Under the pieces are notes generated by a model that saw only the letters and a list, made by a program, of their open reading frames with translations, was not told where the DNA came from and did not search any database. A stretch of 64,000 nucleotides of DNA from CALLPQ01 sp039819545 (GTDB lineage: Bacteria > Pseudomonadota > Alphaproteobacteria > Caulobacterales > Parvularculaceae): the NCBI GenBank assembly GCA_039819545.1, contig JBCBRS010000004.1, positions 124,001-188,000 of the forward strand, written 5' to 3'. Below, piece after piece: positions 50,709 through 58,865 of this stretch. Every line of letters starts with the position of its first letter. Positions within the stretch are counted from its first letter, which is position 1. The translations under genes were made by a program, and so were the position numbers.

Positions 50709-52055
50709 ATGACCGAGATTTTACAAGACCCGCAACCGTTGCGGGCAAACCGAACGCTGATCCGCGAGCCGGCAAGGCTTTTGCACCACAAGACACCGCC
50801 ATCGTGGGGGCATGACCATTCCCCCAATGATCCGTACCCCGGCGATACATGCCCAAGCGAACCAGGTCACAATGATCCCCATCATTGTCCCGCACGGTCA
50901 TCACATCGGCCTCAAAGCGTCATGTGCTTACCCACAAACGAGACGGATCCGGAGTATACGTTCGGCATAAAAAAACGCCGGTCGCGTCTCGACGGTCGTC
51001 TCGTCGCGATTTTCAAATTCATTGTACAAATTATTTCTCTCTTTGTCTTTTTATGGGCGAGCGTTTTCGCCTTTACCTATTACAGCAAATATCTTCGCAA
51101 AATCAGCTACGATGATGGCTACGGCACTGGCTATGGCGACGGCCAGCAACAAACCAATGCCCGCTTTTTTCCCTATACGGTCACACCGGAGGGCGGGCCT
51201 TGCACGGTCTGGGCCGAAGGGCTTTGCGAAGAGGCAGAAAATGCGAAAGCCGCTATCCGTTTTTCCCGCTATTATCTGAATATGGGTGATGCGCTGAGTG
51301 CCGTCAGCGATTGGGACCAGGCGCTGCGTTACTATCGCCAGTCCATTTTCCTTGGCAGTTCGAATGGGGCGCAAGCCGCAATCCTCGCCGCCAAACGTAT
51401 CCAGTTTCAGTTGATGACCTGCGAATATGATGAGGCAAGCCTCGCGCGGATCTCCTTTGGGTATCAGAATAACCCCCTCGGCGCGCTTATCGAAATGCGA
51501 CAGAAACAGACAGCGCTGAAAGCGCTCGGCTATTACGTAGAGCCGATCAATAATCAGTATACCCCTGCCACACGTAGCGCGATCCGCAATTTTCAGGGTG
51601 ATCTCTGGTTTGATCAGACCGGCGTTCTGACTGCGGAGCAAACGACCTTGCTGATCTGTGGCGGCGCGCAAATCGCCAAAGACAGTGCGTCGGAAAATAT
51701 CCTTGGTATCATGTATGCTGGCGGGCTTGGCGTTCGTCAGAGTACCGATTTTGCCATGAATTGGTTTACCAGCGCCGCGCGCAATTACAGCGGCGATGCC
51801 GCGTGGAACCTTGCGCTGATGTATGGCACCGGGACGGTTCGCGCCAGCGTTCTCGTCTGTGATGCGGTTCAGAACGCCGAACGCGCCGACAGCTATCTCA
51901 GCGAAGCGGCAAGCCTCGGCCATCCGGCGGCGCGCCATGCCATTAACAAATATCCTTCAGATGACCCGCAAACGCGGTGGCGCAAACTGCGCGGTGATCT
52001 GAGCGCACCAGAAATTCTCGACCGTGTGGGTCGCGGATGTAATCCCAACCAATAA
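50709..52055 (+). CDS. Membrane-anchored protein with peptidoglycan-binding and Sel1-like repeats
   Basis: 448 residues from ATG 50709 behind GGGAGAGAGAGAG. The first 70 residues (His/Pro/Ser-rich, HHKTPPSWGHDHSPNDPY) look like out-of-frame translation. ATG 50922 is an alternative start, and would give MCLPTNETDPEYTF. TM helix about 103-123, followed by DDGYGTGYGDG. A helical part, then a PG_binding_1-like segment near 270-320 (LGYYVEPINNQYTPATRSAI RNFQ), and Sel1/TPR-like repeats (LGIMYAGGLGVRQSTDFAMN) to the end. Likely a periplasmic cell-wall-associated scaffold. First gene of the three rightward genes in the lpt gap. Confidence 0.75.
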   Translation: MTEILQDPQPLRANRTLIREPARLLHHKTPPSWGHDHSPNDPYPGDTCPSEPGHNDPHHCPARSSHRPQSVMCLPTNETDPEYTFGIKKRRSRLDGRLVAIFKFIVQIISLFVFLWASVFAFTYYSKYLRKISYDDGYGTGYGDGQQQTNARFFPYTVTPEGGPCTVWAEGLCEEAENAKAAIRFSRYYLNMGDALSAVSDWDQALRYYRQSIFLGSSNGAQAAILAAKRIQFQLMTCEYDEASLARISFGYQNNPLGALIEMRQKQTALKALGYYVEPINNQYTPATRSAIRNFQGDLWFDQTGVLTAEQTTLLICGGAQIAKDSASENILGIMYAGGLGVRQSTDFAMNWFTSAARNYSGDAAWNLALMYGTGTVRASVLVCDAVQNAERADSYLSEAASLGHPAARHAINKYPSDDPQTRWRKLRGDLSAPEILDRVGRGCNPNQ

Positions 52056-52067
52056 AAGGGGAGATCA

Positions 52068-52760
52068 ATGAAGAACCTTGTCTTAGTTGTGGCTGCACTG
52101 ATGATGTTTATCTCCGGCTGCACCACGCCCAGCGAACGTAATCGCTTTCAATTGGAGGCGGCCAATGAAATCTGTTCCGTCTCCGCCCTGGCGGAGGAGA
52201 AACAGAGCCTCCTCAGCTCCTCCAACGAGAAGCGCCGATCCCTTGCGGCTCATCAGAATAAATATGGCACCTATACGCAGGAAACGCAGACCATCCTCGC
52301 GCAAAAGCTTGGCGCCTATGATGCGGAGGTAGAAGCAACCTACCGGATGGTGACGCAAAGCTGTACAGCCTATAACCGGTGTCTGGAGCGCAATGGACAC
52401 AAGGAAAATCAGTGCCTGCGCACCGAATCGCTGTGGACTCAATCGCAACAGCGCTTTTCCTCCCTCTCGGTTGATCTGAAAATTATCGAAGCCGAACTGG
52501 AACGCGACCGCATCAAGGCGGCATCGAAAAGGCGCGCACACCACCATAAGCGGCATCATCCGCGCAAAGAAAAATGCTGTGGCTATAAAGAGTGCTGCGC
52601 GCGTGGCTATGAGTGTTGTGAGCGTGGCTATCGGTGCTGCGATACCGGGCGCATCTGTGACGGGCGCCGGTGCGAACGCTCGCAATATCAGCCGCCGCGC
52701 CCGCCCGTGTCGTGCTGCGATACGGTCAATACGATCTTCACTGACTGCTGCACGAGGTAA
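52068..52760 (+). CDS. Lipoprotein with His-rich linker and Cys-pair repeat tail
   Basis: 230 residues, lipobox ISGC with Cys18. Residues 19-150 form a helical coiled-coil-like domain, including AEEKQSLLSSSNEKRRSLAA. A His/Lys-rich linker (RRAHHHKRHHPRKEK) follows. The last 62 residues hold 14 cysteines with six CC pairs at 170/171, 176/177, 183/184, 190/191, 216/217 and 227/228, the first four about seven residues apart (ECC...ECC...RCC). It may bind zinc or copper, or form stacked disulfides at the outer membrane. I know no family with this tail. Starts 12 bp after the previous gene; same operon. Confidence 0.8.
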   Translation: MKNLVLVVAALMMFISGCTTPSERNRFQLEAANEICSVSALAEEKQSLLSSSNEKRRSLAAHQNKYGTYTQETQTILAQKLGAYDAEVEATYRMVTQSCTAYNRCLERNGHKENQCLRTESLWTQSQQRFSSLSVDLKIIEAELERDRIKAASKRRAHHHKRHHPRKEKCCGYKECCARGYECCERGYRCCDTGRICDGRRCERSQYQPPRPPVSCCDTVNTIFTDCCTR

Positions 52761-52765
52761 AGATC

Positions 52766-53197
52766 ATGTGGCACCCCCAATTTCACGGTCGGCAAAACCC
52801 TAAGAGTGCGTTGATGGCCAGTGCCCCCGTCCTTCTTGCTCTTTTGGCACAGACCGGTTTTGGCGCCGCCGCCGACGGCCCGCCAAAAATGCCCGGACGC
52901 CCGGACCCCGCCAACAGCATCCGTCTGTTGGTTGGGGTCGAAACCGGCGAAACGGTGCCACGGCCCATCGCGGGTGCGCAAGTAACGTGTGGGTGGATGA
53001 ACCGCCAGGTACGGCTGCGTACGGACAAACGCGGCAATGCGGCGGTGATCGTGACACTTTCGCAGTCGGTACCAAAACAACTTGTCACTGTTCAGTGTAC
53101 GGTCACCCATCCGCGCTATGTGCGTTCCGCATTCACCAGAAACATGGATAAGGTTGTTTCGCCCCACCCCGTGCGGGTCAGGTTGCAGCGCCGTTAA
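52766..53197 (+). CDS. Small exported protein of unknown function
   Basis: 143 residues, ATG 52766 five bases after the previous stop. Hydrophobic signal-like segment at about 15-33 (LMASAPVLLALLAQTGFGAA) behind a basic N-terminus. Mature part has a beta-rich body: LLVGVETGETVPRPIAGAQV, TCGWMNRQVRLRTDKRGNAA, VTLSQSVPKQLVTVQCTV with two cysteines, reminiscent of a carboxypeptidase-regulatory-like beta sandwich. No catalytic motif. Overlaps the lptC end by 4 bp in convergent orientation. Confidence 0.65.
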   Translation: MWHPQFHGRQNPKSALMASAPVLLALLAQTGFGAAADGPPKMPGRPDPANSIRLLVGVETGETVPRPIAGAQVTCGWMNRQVRLRTDKRGNAAVIVTLSQSVPKQLVTVQCTVTHPRYVRSAFTRNMDKVVSPHPVRVRLQRR

Positions 53198-53952
53198 TTG
53201 CCAGTCGTTGGCGCCGCGGGCGTGCGCGGTGCTTTCGGTTCAAACTTCATCAACACATTGCCGCGAAAGACAACCCGGCGTTCATCGTTGAAAATTTCGA
53301 CCCGGTCCGCGCGCAGCTTGCCCCGATCCGACTGACCGGTCACACCGCTCTCACTGGTCACCGTCTCGCCGTCAATTGAGACGATTGCCGCCGGAGAGCG
53401 CAGCACATAAGTGCGCCCATTAATAACGCGCTCCAGCGTCACATCATCTTCCAGCGATAACAGCTTTTCCTCAGATTTGAATTGACCGCGATTGGCCGTT
53501 GCCAGCGTGCCGGTGCTACCATCGCTCAGGGTTGCGCTGGGCCGGTCGAGGTTCACGACTTTGTCGGACTCACGATCCTGGATCGCGGTGGCCGCGGTGA
53601 TTTTATAAGGCTGGCCATCGGCATCGATACCCGCAAAAGTAGGGTTCGTCATCGCGCCGGCCTCCGGCATCACCTCATCAAGAGCGAGGTCCTCCAGCCG
53701 GGTATTGTCCTCCGGCTTATTTTGGCTCGCCACAAAAAAGATGACCAGCAGGATGACGGCCAATCCCGGCAACACATATCGCAGGATCCGCACATTGCGC
53801 GAGCGCAGCTGGGCTTGCGCGCCCGTCAGGCGGCGCCCAGTGGGCAGATTATCAAGCCGCCCGCGTTGGCCCTGGCTCGCACTGTCACCGCCACGCGGCG
53901 GCACGGCGGCGATCCCGGTCAGGTCAGAAGGCGCGTGTTGATCCGTTGCCAT
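53194..53952 (-). CDS. lptC: LPS export system protein LptC
   Basis: 252 residues. Short basic head (1-55), one TM helix (about 58-78, RYVLPGLAVILLVIFFVASQ) and a periplasmic LptC/OstA-like domain: YKITAATAIQDRESDKVVNL, NRGQFKSEEKLLSLEDDV and GKLRADRVEIFNDERRVVFR GNVLMKF. Receives LPS from LptBFG and passes it to LptA. In most alphaproteobacteria lptC is next to lptA; here about 8 kb separate them. The 62 bp upstream to hisI suggest co-transcription with hisI. Confidence 0.9.
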   Translation of the reverse strand: MATDQHAPSDLTGIAAVPPRGGDSASQGQRGRLDNLPTGRRLTGAQAQLRSRNVRILRYVLPGLAVILLVIFFVASQNKPEDNTRLEDLALDEVMPEAGAMTNPTFAGIDADGQPYKITAATAIQDRESDKVVNLDRPSATLSDGSTGTLATANRGQFKSEEKLLSLEDDVTLERVINGRTYVLRSPAAIVSIDGETVTSESGVTGQSDRGKLRADRVEIFNDERRVVFRGNVLMKFEPKAPRTPAAPTTGN

Positions 53953-54014
53953 ACCGCGTGACCTACCGGGAAATGGTAAAAAAAGCCAGCGACGACCGGG
54001 TACGGCTCGGCGCG

Positions 54015-54422
54015 TCAGGGCGCCCGATGGGGCGCGTGGGGCGCGCCCTCTTCGACAAACCGCAAGGTCGCGCGCGCCGAGTCATCACCCTCAATGACGC
54101 GATAAAAACAGGATGGACGCCCCGTGTGGCACGCCGCCCCCGTCTGCTCGACGGCGAGGATCACCGCGTCCTGATCGCAATCAATGTAAATCGCCTGCAC
54201 CTTTTGCGTGTGACCAGAGGTTTCGCCCTTTCGCCATAGTGATTGACGCGAGCGCGACCAGTACACCGCCCGCCGTTCCGCAAGGGTAGCAGCCAGCGCC
54301 TCGGCATTCATGTGGGCAACCATTAAAATCGCGCCGGTCCGATGATCCTGCGCGATGGCTGTAATCAATCCGTCAGCCCCATATTTTGGCGTGAGGTGCG
54401 TGGTTGTGTCAGCGGCGTCCAT
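54015..54422 (-). CDS. hisI: Phosphoribosyl-AMP cyclohydrolase
   Basis: Third step of histidine synthesis, opening the adenine ring of PR-AMP. 135 residues from ATG 54422; the track's longer frame to 54557 adds 45 residues unlike the family. LTPKYGADGLITAIAQDHRT, MVAHMNAEALAATL, ATLAERRAVYWSRSRQSLW, KGETSGHTQ, DCDQDAVIL and CHTGRPSCFYR cover the Zn- and Mg-binding segments. It stands alone apart from lptC, whereas his genes usually cluster. The HisE function would be elsewhere. Confidence 0.94.
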   Translation of the reverse strand: MDAADTTTHLTPKYGADGLITAIAQDHRTGAILMVAHMNAEALAATLAERRAVYWSRSRQSLWRKGETSGHTQKVQAIYIDCDQDAVILAVEQTGAACHTGRPSCFYRVIEGDDSARATLRFVEEGAPHAPHRAP

Positions 54423-54475
54423 GAGCAAAGCGGTAACAGAAAGCCTTCGCGGAGACCAGAGCCGAACGGTGTGCC

Positions 54476-55945
54476 CTAGAAATAGTGAATTTGTCTGGGT
54501 TTGCCACTTCTGCGAATAAACTGAAAGATTGGCGTAAAAATTGCCGATGCGAGCCATAACCGAAACAACATCACCGTAGTTGCTGCGAACAAATTTGATG
54601 GGTCAACGGAAAGTCGGCCGATCTTCCATCCGTAGGCTTCAAAAAAATCAAACAGAGCTGTCCGACCGATAATATCAATCACATACACGAATATGTTCTG
54701 GATCGACGCAGTATCCGTATTCTCAAAAAATGTTCCACTCTCGCGATGAAGGGCAAAAAACAGGACGGCGAAGGGGACGGAACCCAGAAACGCTGCAAAT
54801 CCAAACTGGCGGACGACATAAAGGAAACGTCTACCAAGCGAAGAGTTGTTTGCGACTGCGCGATCCAACCCAAGCTGGTAAGCATTAGATAAACCTGCAA
54901 ATTGATAAGGATAAAGCTTTTTCAGCCGCCCTAGGTTGGCACGTAATGCAACAGCCAAAAAGCCAAAAGCAATAAAGGTCGACGATATGATCACGGACCA
55001 GTTTAAGCCAGTTCCGTTAGCGCTCATCAAGTCGACCACCCGCGCGGGCAGGCCGAAGCCGAGCAAGCCTGAGGCAACAATGATAACCAACAGTGTTGAG
55101 GCAGATATTGACAAAAAACCCGCCAACAAAAGGGACCATCCAATCACCCCTCGTAAACGGTTAGCTGGTGGCGCTTCAGGACGCGGTAGTGGATGATTGA
55201 GGGTCGCCAGTGGCTCACTGCGGGAAAGCACGAATAATGGTTGATCAGCAGCCATTTCAATGTAGCCGCCGGGATAAACCGTAAGGTGGCAAGCAAATAT
55301 GATGTTTTGATATTGTGTAGGAAAGGTGAAATGCCGGATTGCGCCGTCGCCAATTGTCTCCTCGTCATCAGCATTACCAACCAATCGGCCATGTGCATCC
55401 AAGTCAAAACGCGTCCCCAAAGCGCCTTTCAATTGTTGTTGTTCCGCTGCTTCAAGGTTGAGATACCCCGGTATATCCTCCACTTGCTCAATGAAAAGGA
55501 ATGGGGATTTGACCGACTCGGATTCACCATAAACGAACTCACCAAAAAATCGCGCATAGGCCCGGGCAAGTTCTCCATCTAACCTAATCCCGCCCACCTT
55601 ATTGGCCTCGTGGATATTTGGTGATGTGCCATTTAACGGAAGAAACCTCGACCCCGCGCGGACGCTTTCAGCGTTTTCGGCAAAAAGAAAAGCCGCCGAT
55701 TTTCCCTCTTTACGCACCTGATAGAGATCGTAATGGGCATAAAATTCTAATGGGCAATGCTTGACGGTCCACCCATCGCCGTCAGTGATAATGTCGTGAT
55801 CAGCCAAATATTTCATCACGGGCGCATCGCCAGTGACATCTGTCAGTGCCATCTCAAAAGGTCCGCCCGGTGCAAAGTACTCGCGGCGGTGTTGCAAGCC
55901 AGCAAGAAGTGGGCGGTTTCTGAATTTTCTCAAGTTAGTAAGCAT
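54476..55945 (-). CDS. Unrecognised multi-TM protein
   Basis: 489 residues from ATG 55945 (an ATG 12 codons earlier is possible). The first 270 residues are soluble: LYQVRKEGKSAAFLFAENAE, QYQNIIFACHLTVYPGGYIE. A hydrophobic C-terminal half has five or six TM helices from about residue 285. Hydrophilic loop SNAYQLGLDRAVANNS lies between. No family recognised. No export signal before the soluble domain, so it is cytoplasmic. Ends 53 bp before hisI. Base composition is lower in GC than its neighbours. Confidence 0.7.
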   Translation of the reverse strand: MLTNLRKFRNRPLLAGLQHRREYFAPGGPFEMALTDVTGDAPVMKYLADHDIITDGDGWTVKHCPLEFYAHYDLYQVRKEGKSAAFLFAENAESVRAGSRFLPLNGTSPNIHEANKVGGIRLDGELARAYARFFGEFVYGESESVKSPFLFIEQVEDIPGYLNLEAAEQQQLKGALGTRFDLDAHGRLVGNADDEETIGDGAIRHFTFPTQYQNIIFACHLTVYPGGYIEMAADQPLFVLSRSEPLATLNHPLPRPEAPPANRLRGVIGWSLLLAGFLSISASTLLVIIVASGLLGFGLPARVVDLMSANGTGLNWSVIISSTFIAFGFLAVALRANLGRLKKLYPYQFAGLSNAYQLGLDRAVANNSSLGRRFLYVVRQFGFAAFLGSVPFAVLFFALHRESGTFFENTDTASIQNIFVYVIDIIGRTALFDFFEAYGWKIGRLSVDPSNLFAATTVMLFRLWLASAIFTPIFQFIRRSGKPRQIHYF

Positions 55946-56098
55946 ACAAACTATCCCCAAAGTCCTCAAGATAGTTTGCAACTAAGTTTGGGTTCGTCAA
56001 ATAAAAATGTGGGACACTGGCAAGTATGAAAACAGGTGTGGGCATCACACCACACATTGACTGTCATAAAAATGCGAAATTTATCTTCGGAGCCACCT

Positions 56099-57511
56099 TC
56101 ACTCCAAGTCGTCATCGCCATCTTTGAAGCCAGCGGCGCGCTCTGCACTGGGGAAGAACAAAAAGGCGAGAAGGAGGATATAGCTTGCATAATCCCAGCT
56201 CATCGCCAGGGCCCAGACGTCGGAAAAAATCTGGAAATTTTTCAGGACGGCGTCGCGCGGGGTGATCACTGACAGGCCGGGAATAATCTCTTTGTCCACA
56301 ACGGCCTGGGTGCGCGAGATGCGTTTGGCGGGGGCCACTTCCGTTTTAGGCCAGAAAAGCGCCCGGAATATTTCCAGCCCGCGTTCGGGCGAGCGTTCAG
56401 CCGCTGACAGGAGTGGCTTGGGCGGTTTACGGCGTTTTTGCCGGGAGACCAGCTTGCCCAGCGCGCCCTTTACCTCTGTCGCATAGCGCTCAATGACAGC
56501 TGCCTGCAAATCGCCCCGGCGAGAATTCTCCGTACTGATGGGTTTTGGATTTGCCCGGTCAAAGCTATCAAGTTGCTGTGCCATAAAGGATAGAAGGCGG
56601 TTGTCGCGGCGCCAGCGGTTCAGGGTGAGTGTGAAATCATCGAACGGTGCCTCAAACCCCCGTGTCCATGCGTCGTAATTATCAAAAGCATTTTTGCTAA
56701 GCTGTTGCTTTAGACCCTCACCCGTCCGGGCACAGATGGTTGAAGAATAGGGGCTTAAGGCCCGCGGGGTTTCGGCGCTACCGCGTTCCTCATCCACGAT
56801 GGCAATGGCGGATGCCTCCAGCGTGGTAAGCCAGTCAGCAACACCGTCAATATAATCAGCCGCCGGACCGCGTCCGCGAATACCAGTCTGACCGCCACTT
56901 TCCTGTTCCCGGCGCGCGGCGCGGCGCACATCGGTGATGGCGAGTTTCAGATCATCCAGAAACAGAAGATCATTTTGCCGATAGCTGACAATACCGGTGC
57001 ATTCGCGTTGCAGCCGGTTCAATTCATCCGTGTAGGTCAGGCGTACCGCGTCTACCCCGGCAATACCCACCACGCTGGTCCAGGTTGAAACAAGGAAGAG
57101 GATCATCGCCAGAATGGGGATCACGACAAAAAGTTTGACGAGCCGCTCCAGAAAGAAAAGCCCATCGGGCACGAGCCCCGACCGCCCCTCCAGCGCGCGA
57201 AACCAGTCGCGGTTGCGCACAAGCTCCGCCCCGCCGACCCAGATGGCAACCGTGACGAAAAAGACAAACATGCCAAAGGCTGGCGGCAGGACAGCGTTGC
57301 GAAAAAGGTCTTCGTTTTCCTGGCTCGTGATCAGGCCAAACCCGATGGCCGAACTGATCGAACTGAAACAGGCAGAGGTAACGGCGACAACGATAAAGAG
57401 CCGATTAAAAAGCGATGAGCCGCGCAATTGCCGCGCGGTCAGAATGAAATAGGTCATCGTCCCGATCAGGATTAAAATGCCCGTCGCCGCGGTCAGAAGA
57501 CCCACATTCAT
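56099..57511 (-). CDS. Unrecognised membrane protein with central helical domain
   Basis: 470 residues. TM helices at about 5-25, 38-60, 75-96, 130-152 and near the C-terminus (437-455). Between the fourth and last helix is a long soluble helical domain (155-420, RLQRECTGIVSYRQNDLLFL) with Arg/Lys-rich stretches (KLVSRQKRRKPPKPLLS). If four helices precede it, the domain faces the same side as the N-terminus. No domain is recognised. Terminal DGDDDLE is acidic. It precedes the other unrecognised TM protein in the same direction (gap 153 bp). Confidence 0.7.
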   Translation of the reverse strand: MNVGLLTAATGILILIGTMTYFILTARQLRGSSLFNRLFIVVAVTSACFSSISSAIGFGLITSQENEDLFRNAVLPPAFGMFVFFVTVAIWVGGAELVRNRDWFRALEGRSGLVPDGLFFLERLVKLFVVIPILAMILFLVSTWTSVVGIAGVDAVRLTYTDELNRLQRECTGIVSYRQNDLLFLDDLKLAITDVRRAARREQESGGQTGIRGRGPAADYIDGVADWLTTLEASAIAIVDEERGSAETPRALSPYSSTICARTGEGLKQQLSKNAFDNYDAWTRGFEAPFDDFTLTLNRWRRDNRLLSFMAQQLDSFDRANPKPISTENSRRGDLQAAVIERYATEVKGALGKLVSRQKRRKPPKPLLSAAERSPERGLEIFRALFWPKTEVAPAKRISRTQAVVDKEIIPGLSVITPRDAVLKNFQIFSDVWALAMSWDYASYILLLAFLFFPSAERAAGFKDGDDDLE

Positions 57512-57628
57512 CGCTTTCCCCGCACGATACAGAACACCTCAATGTTCCAGCCCTGCGGATACTCTAGCACGCCATTGGGGAATGAAAAGAGCAGCGATCA
57601 ACGCTGATGATGGGCGCCCTGACCAAGG

Positions 57629-58582
57629 CTATTGGCTGAAAACCGCGTCATCACTATCCAGCTGCCGACTACGCTGCGCCGTTGATTGCGTTGCCTGTTC
57701 GTGCAGCCAGCGGAAAAAGGTACGCACAGCCTTGTTGTCGCGTTTGGACCGTGGGCAGACGATATAATAGGCAAAATCCGTCGGTGTCTCCATATCAAAC
57801 GGGATCACCAGACGCGCCGCTTCCAGGTCTGCGAGCGCCAGAGAGGCCTTGGCCAACGCAATGCCCTTGCCCGCAACGGCCGCCTCAATCACGAGGCTTG
57901 ATTGATTGAAAGTAGGCCCCCGTCTGCAGTCCACATCGCGCACGCCCGCCGCCTTGAGCCACATGGACCAGTCAGGACAGCTTTCGTCGCGGTCGGTACT
58001 GCCATCATGCAGCAAGGTGTGGTGACAGATATCCGACGGCGATTTAAGCGCGTTTTCACCGGTCAGCAGTCGCGGGCTGCATACCGGGACAATGGATTCT
58101 GACATGAGTTTTTCCACATGCAGCCCGGCATAGTTGCCGGCCCCATAGCGGATGGCAAGATCCACATCATCAACCGCGAAATCCACCACATTCATGTCCG
58201 CCGACAGCCAAACCTCCACATCTTTATGGCGGTCGTGGAAGGCATCAAGACGTGGCACCAGCCACTTTGACGCAAGGGACGGCGCCACCGAGATGGCAAG
58301 CCGCCCGCTATTGGCGCGTTGGCCCAATATCTCCGCCGCGTCGGCAAGCCGGGCAAAGGCCTCGCGCAAAGCTGGCAAGCTCGCCTGCGCCTCATCGGTG
58401 AGCAGCATGCCCCGTTTCTGGCGCCGGATAATCTGATTGCCCAGATAATCTTCCAGCGCCTTGATCTGTTGGCTCACCGCGCCGGGGGTGACGTTCAATT
58501 CTTCCGCAGCTTTAGAAAAACTGAGATTGCGAGCGACGGATTCGAAGACACGGAGGGAATTTAGAGGGGGGAGCGGGCGCAT
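57629..58582 (-). CDS. GcvA-type LysR transcriptional regulator
   Basis: 317 residues. Winged helix at about 5-65 (LPPLNSLRVFESVARNLSFS, KAAEELNVTPGAVSQQIKAL) and a type-2 periplasmic-binding-like effector domain (about 90-300: SGRLAISVAPSLASKWLVPR, DVDLAIRYGAGNYAGLH). The sequence is of the GcvA/AmpR group. It is divergent from cysG with about 280 bp between, so it may control the sulfur operon, though GcvA-group regulators more often govern glycine cleavage or beta-lactamase. No CysB-like features are seen. Confidence 0.88.
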   Translation of the reverse strand: MRPLPPLNSLRVFESVARNLSFSKAAEELNVTPGAVSQQIKALEDYLGNQIIRRQKRGMLLTDEAQASLPALREAFARLADAAEILGQRANSGRLAISVAPSLASKWLVPRLDAFHDRHKDVEVWLSADMNVVDFAVDDVDLAIRYGAGNYAGLHVEKLMSESIVPVCSPRLLTGENALKSPSDICHHTLLHDGSTDRDESCPDWSMWLKAAGVRDVDCRRGPTFNQSSLVIEAAVAGKGIALAKASLALADLEAARLVIPFDMETPTDFAYYIVCPRSKRDNKAVRTFFRWLHEQATQSTAQRSRQLDSDDAVFSQ

Positions 58583-58865
58583 TGGCTATAGCTTTCCTGA
58601 TGATCGTCTGCCTTTGCCCGCGAATTCGGCAAGTTTCAAGCCCCGATGGTAGTCTCGGAATGGCTTGAGGATTACACAGTGTCGTGATTGAGGCCATCTG
58701 AGGTTCCAAAACGGAGAAAATACGGACATTACCGATAGAAAAACTAAATAGAACCTGATGAAACATCGTTTCTCATATGGGGTCACACGCCATAAATCAC
58801 GCAGAGTACGCGTTTGAGCGACATCTCGAACTTAGAATTTCTAACTTAACGATTGCGCCTGTCCG

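Noticed and set aside
51051..51938. 295-codon ORF antisense to the PG-binding/Sel1 gene
   Set aside because: Overlaps a gene with clear TM and PG-binding features; no start signal.
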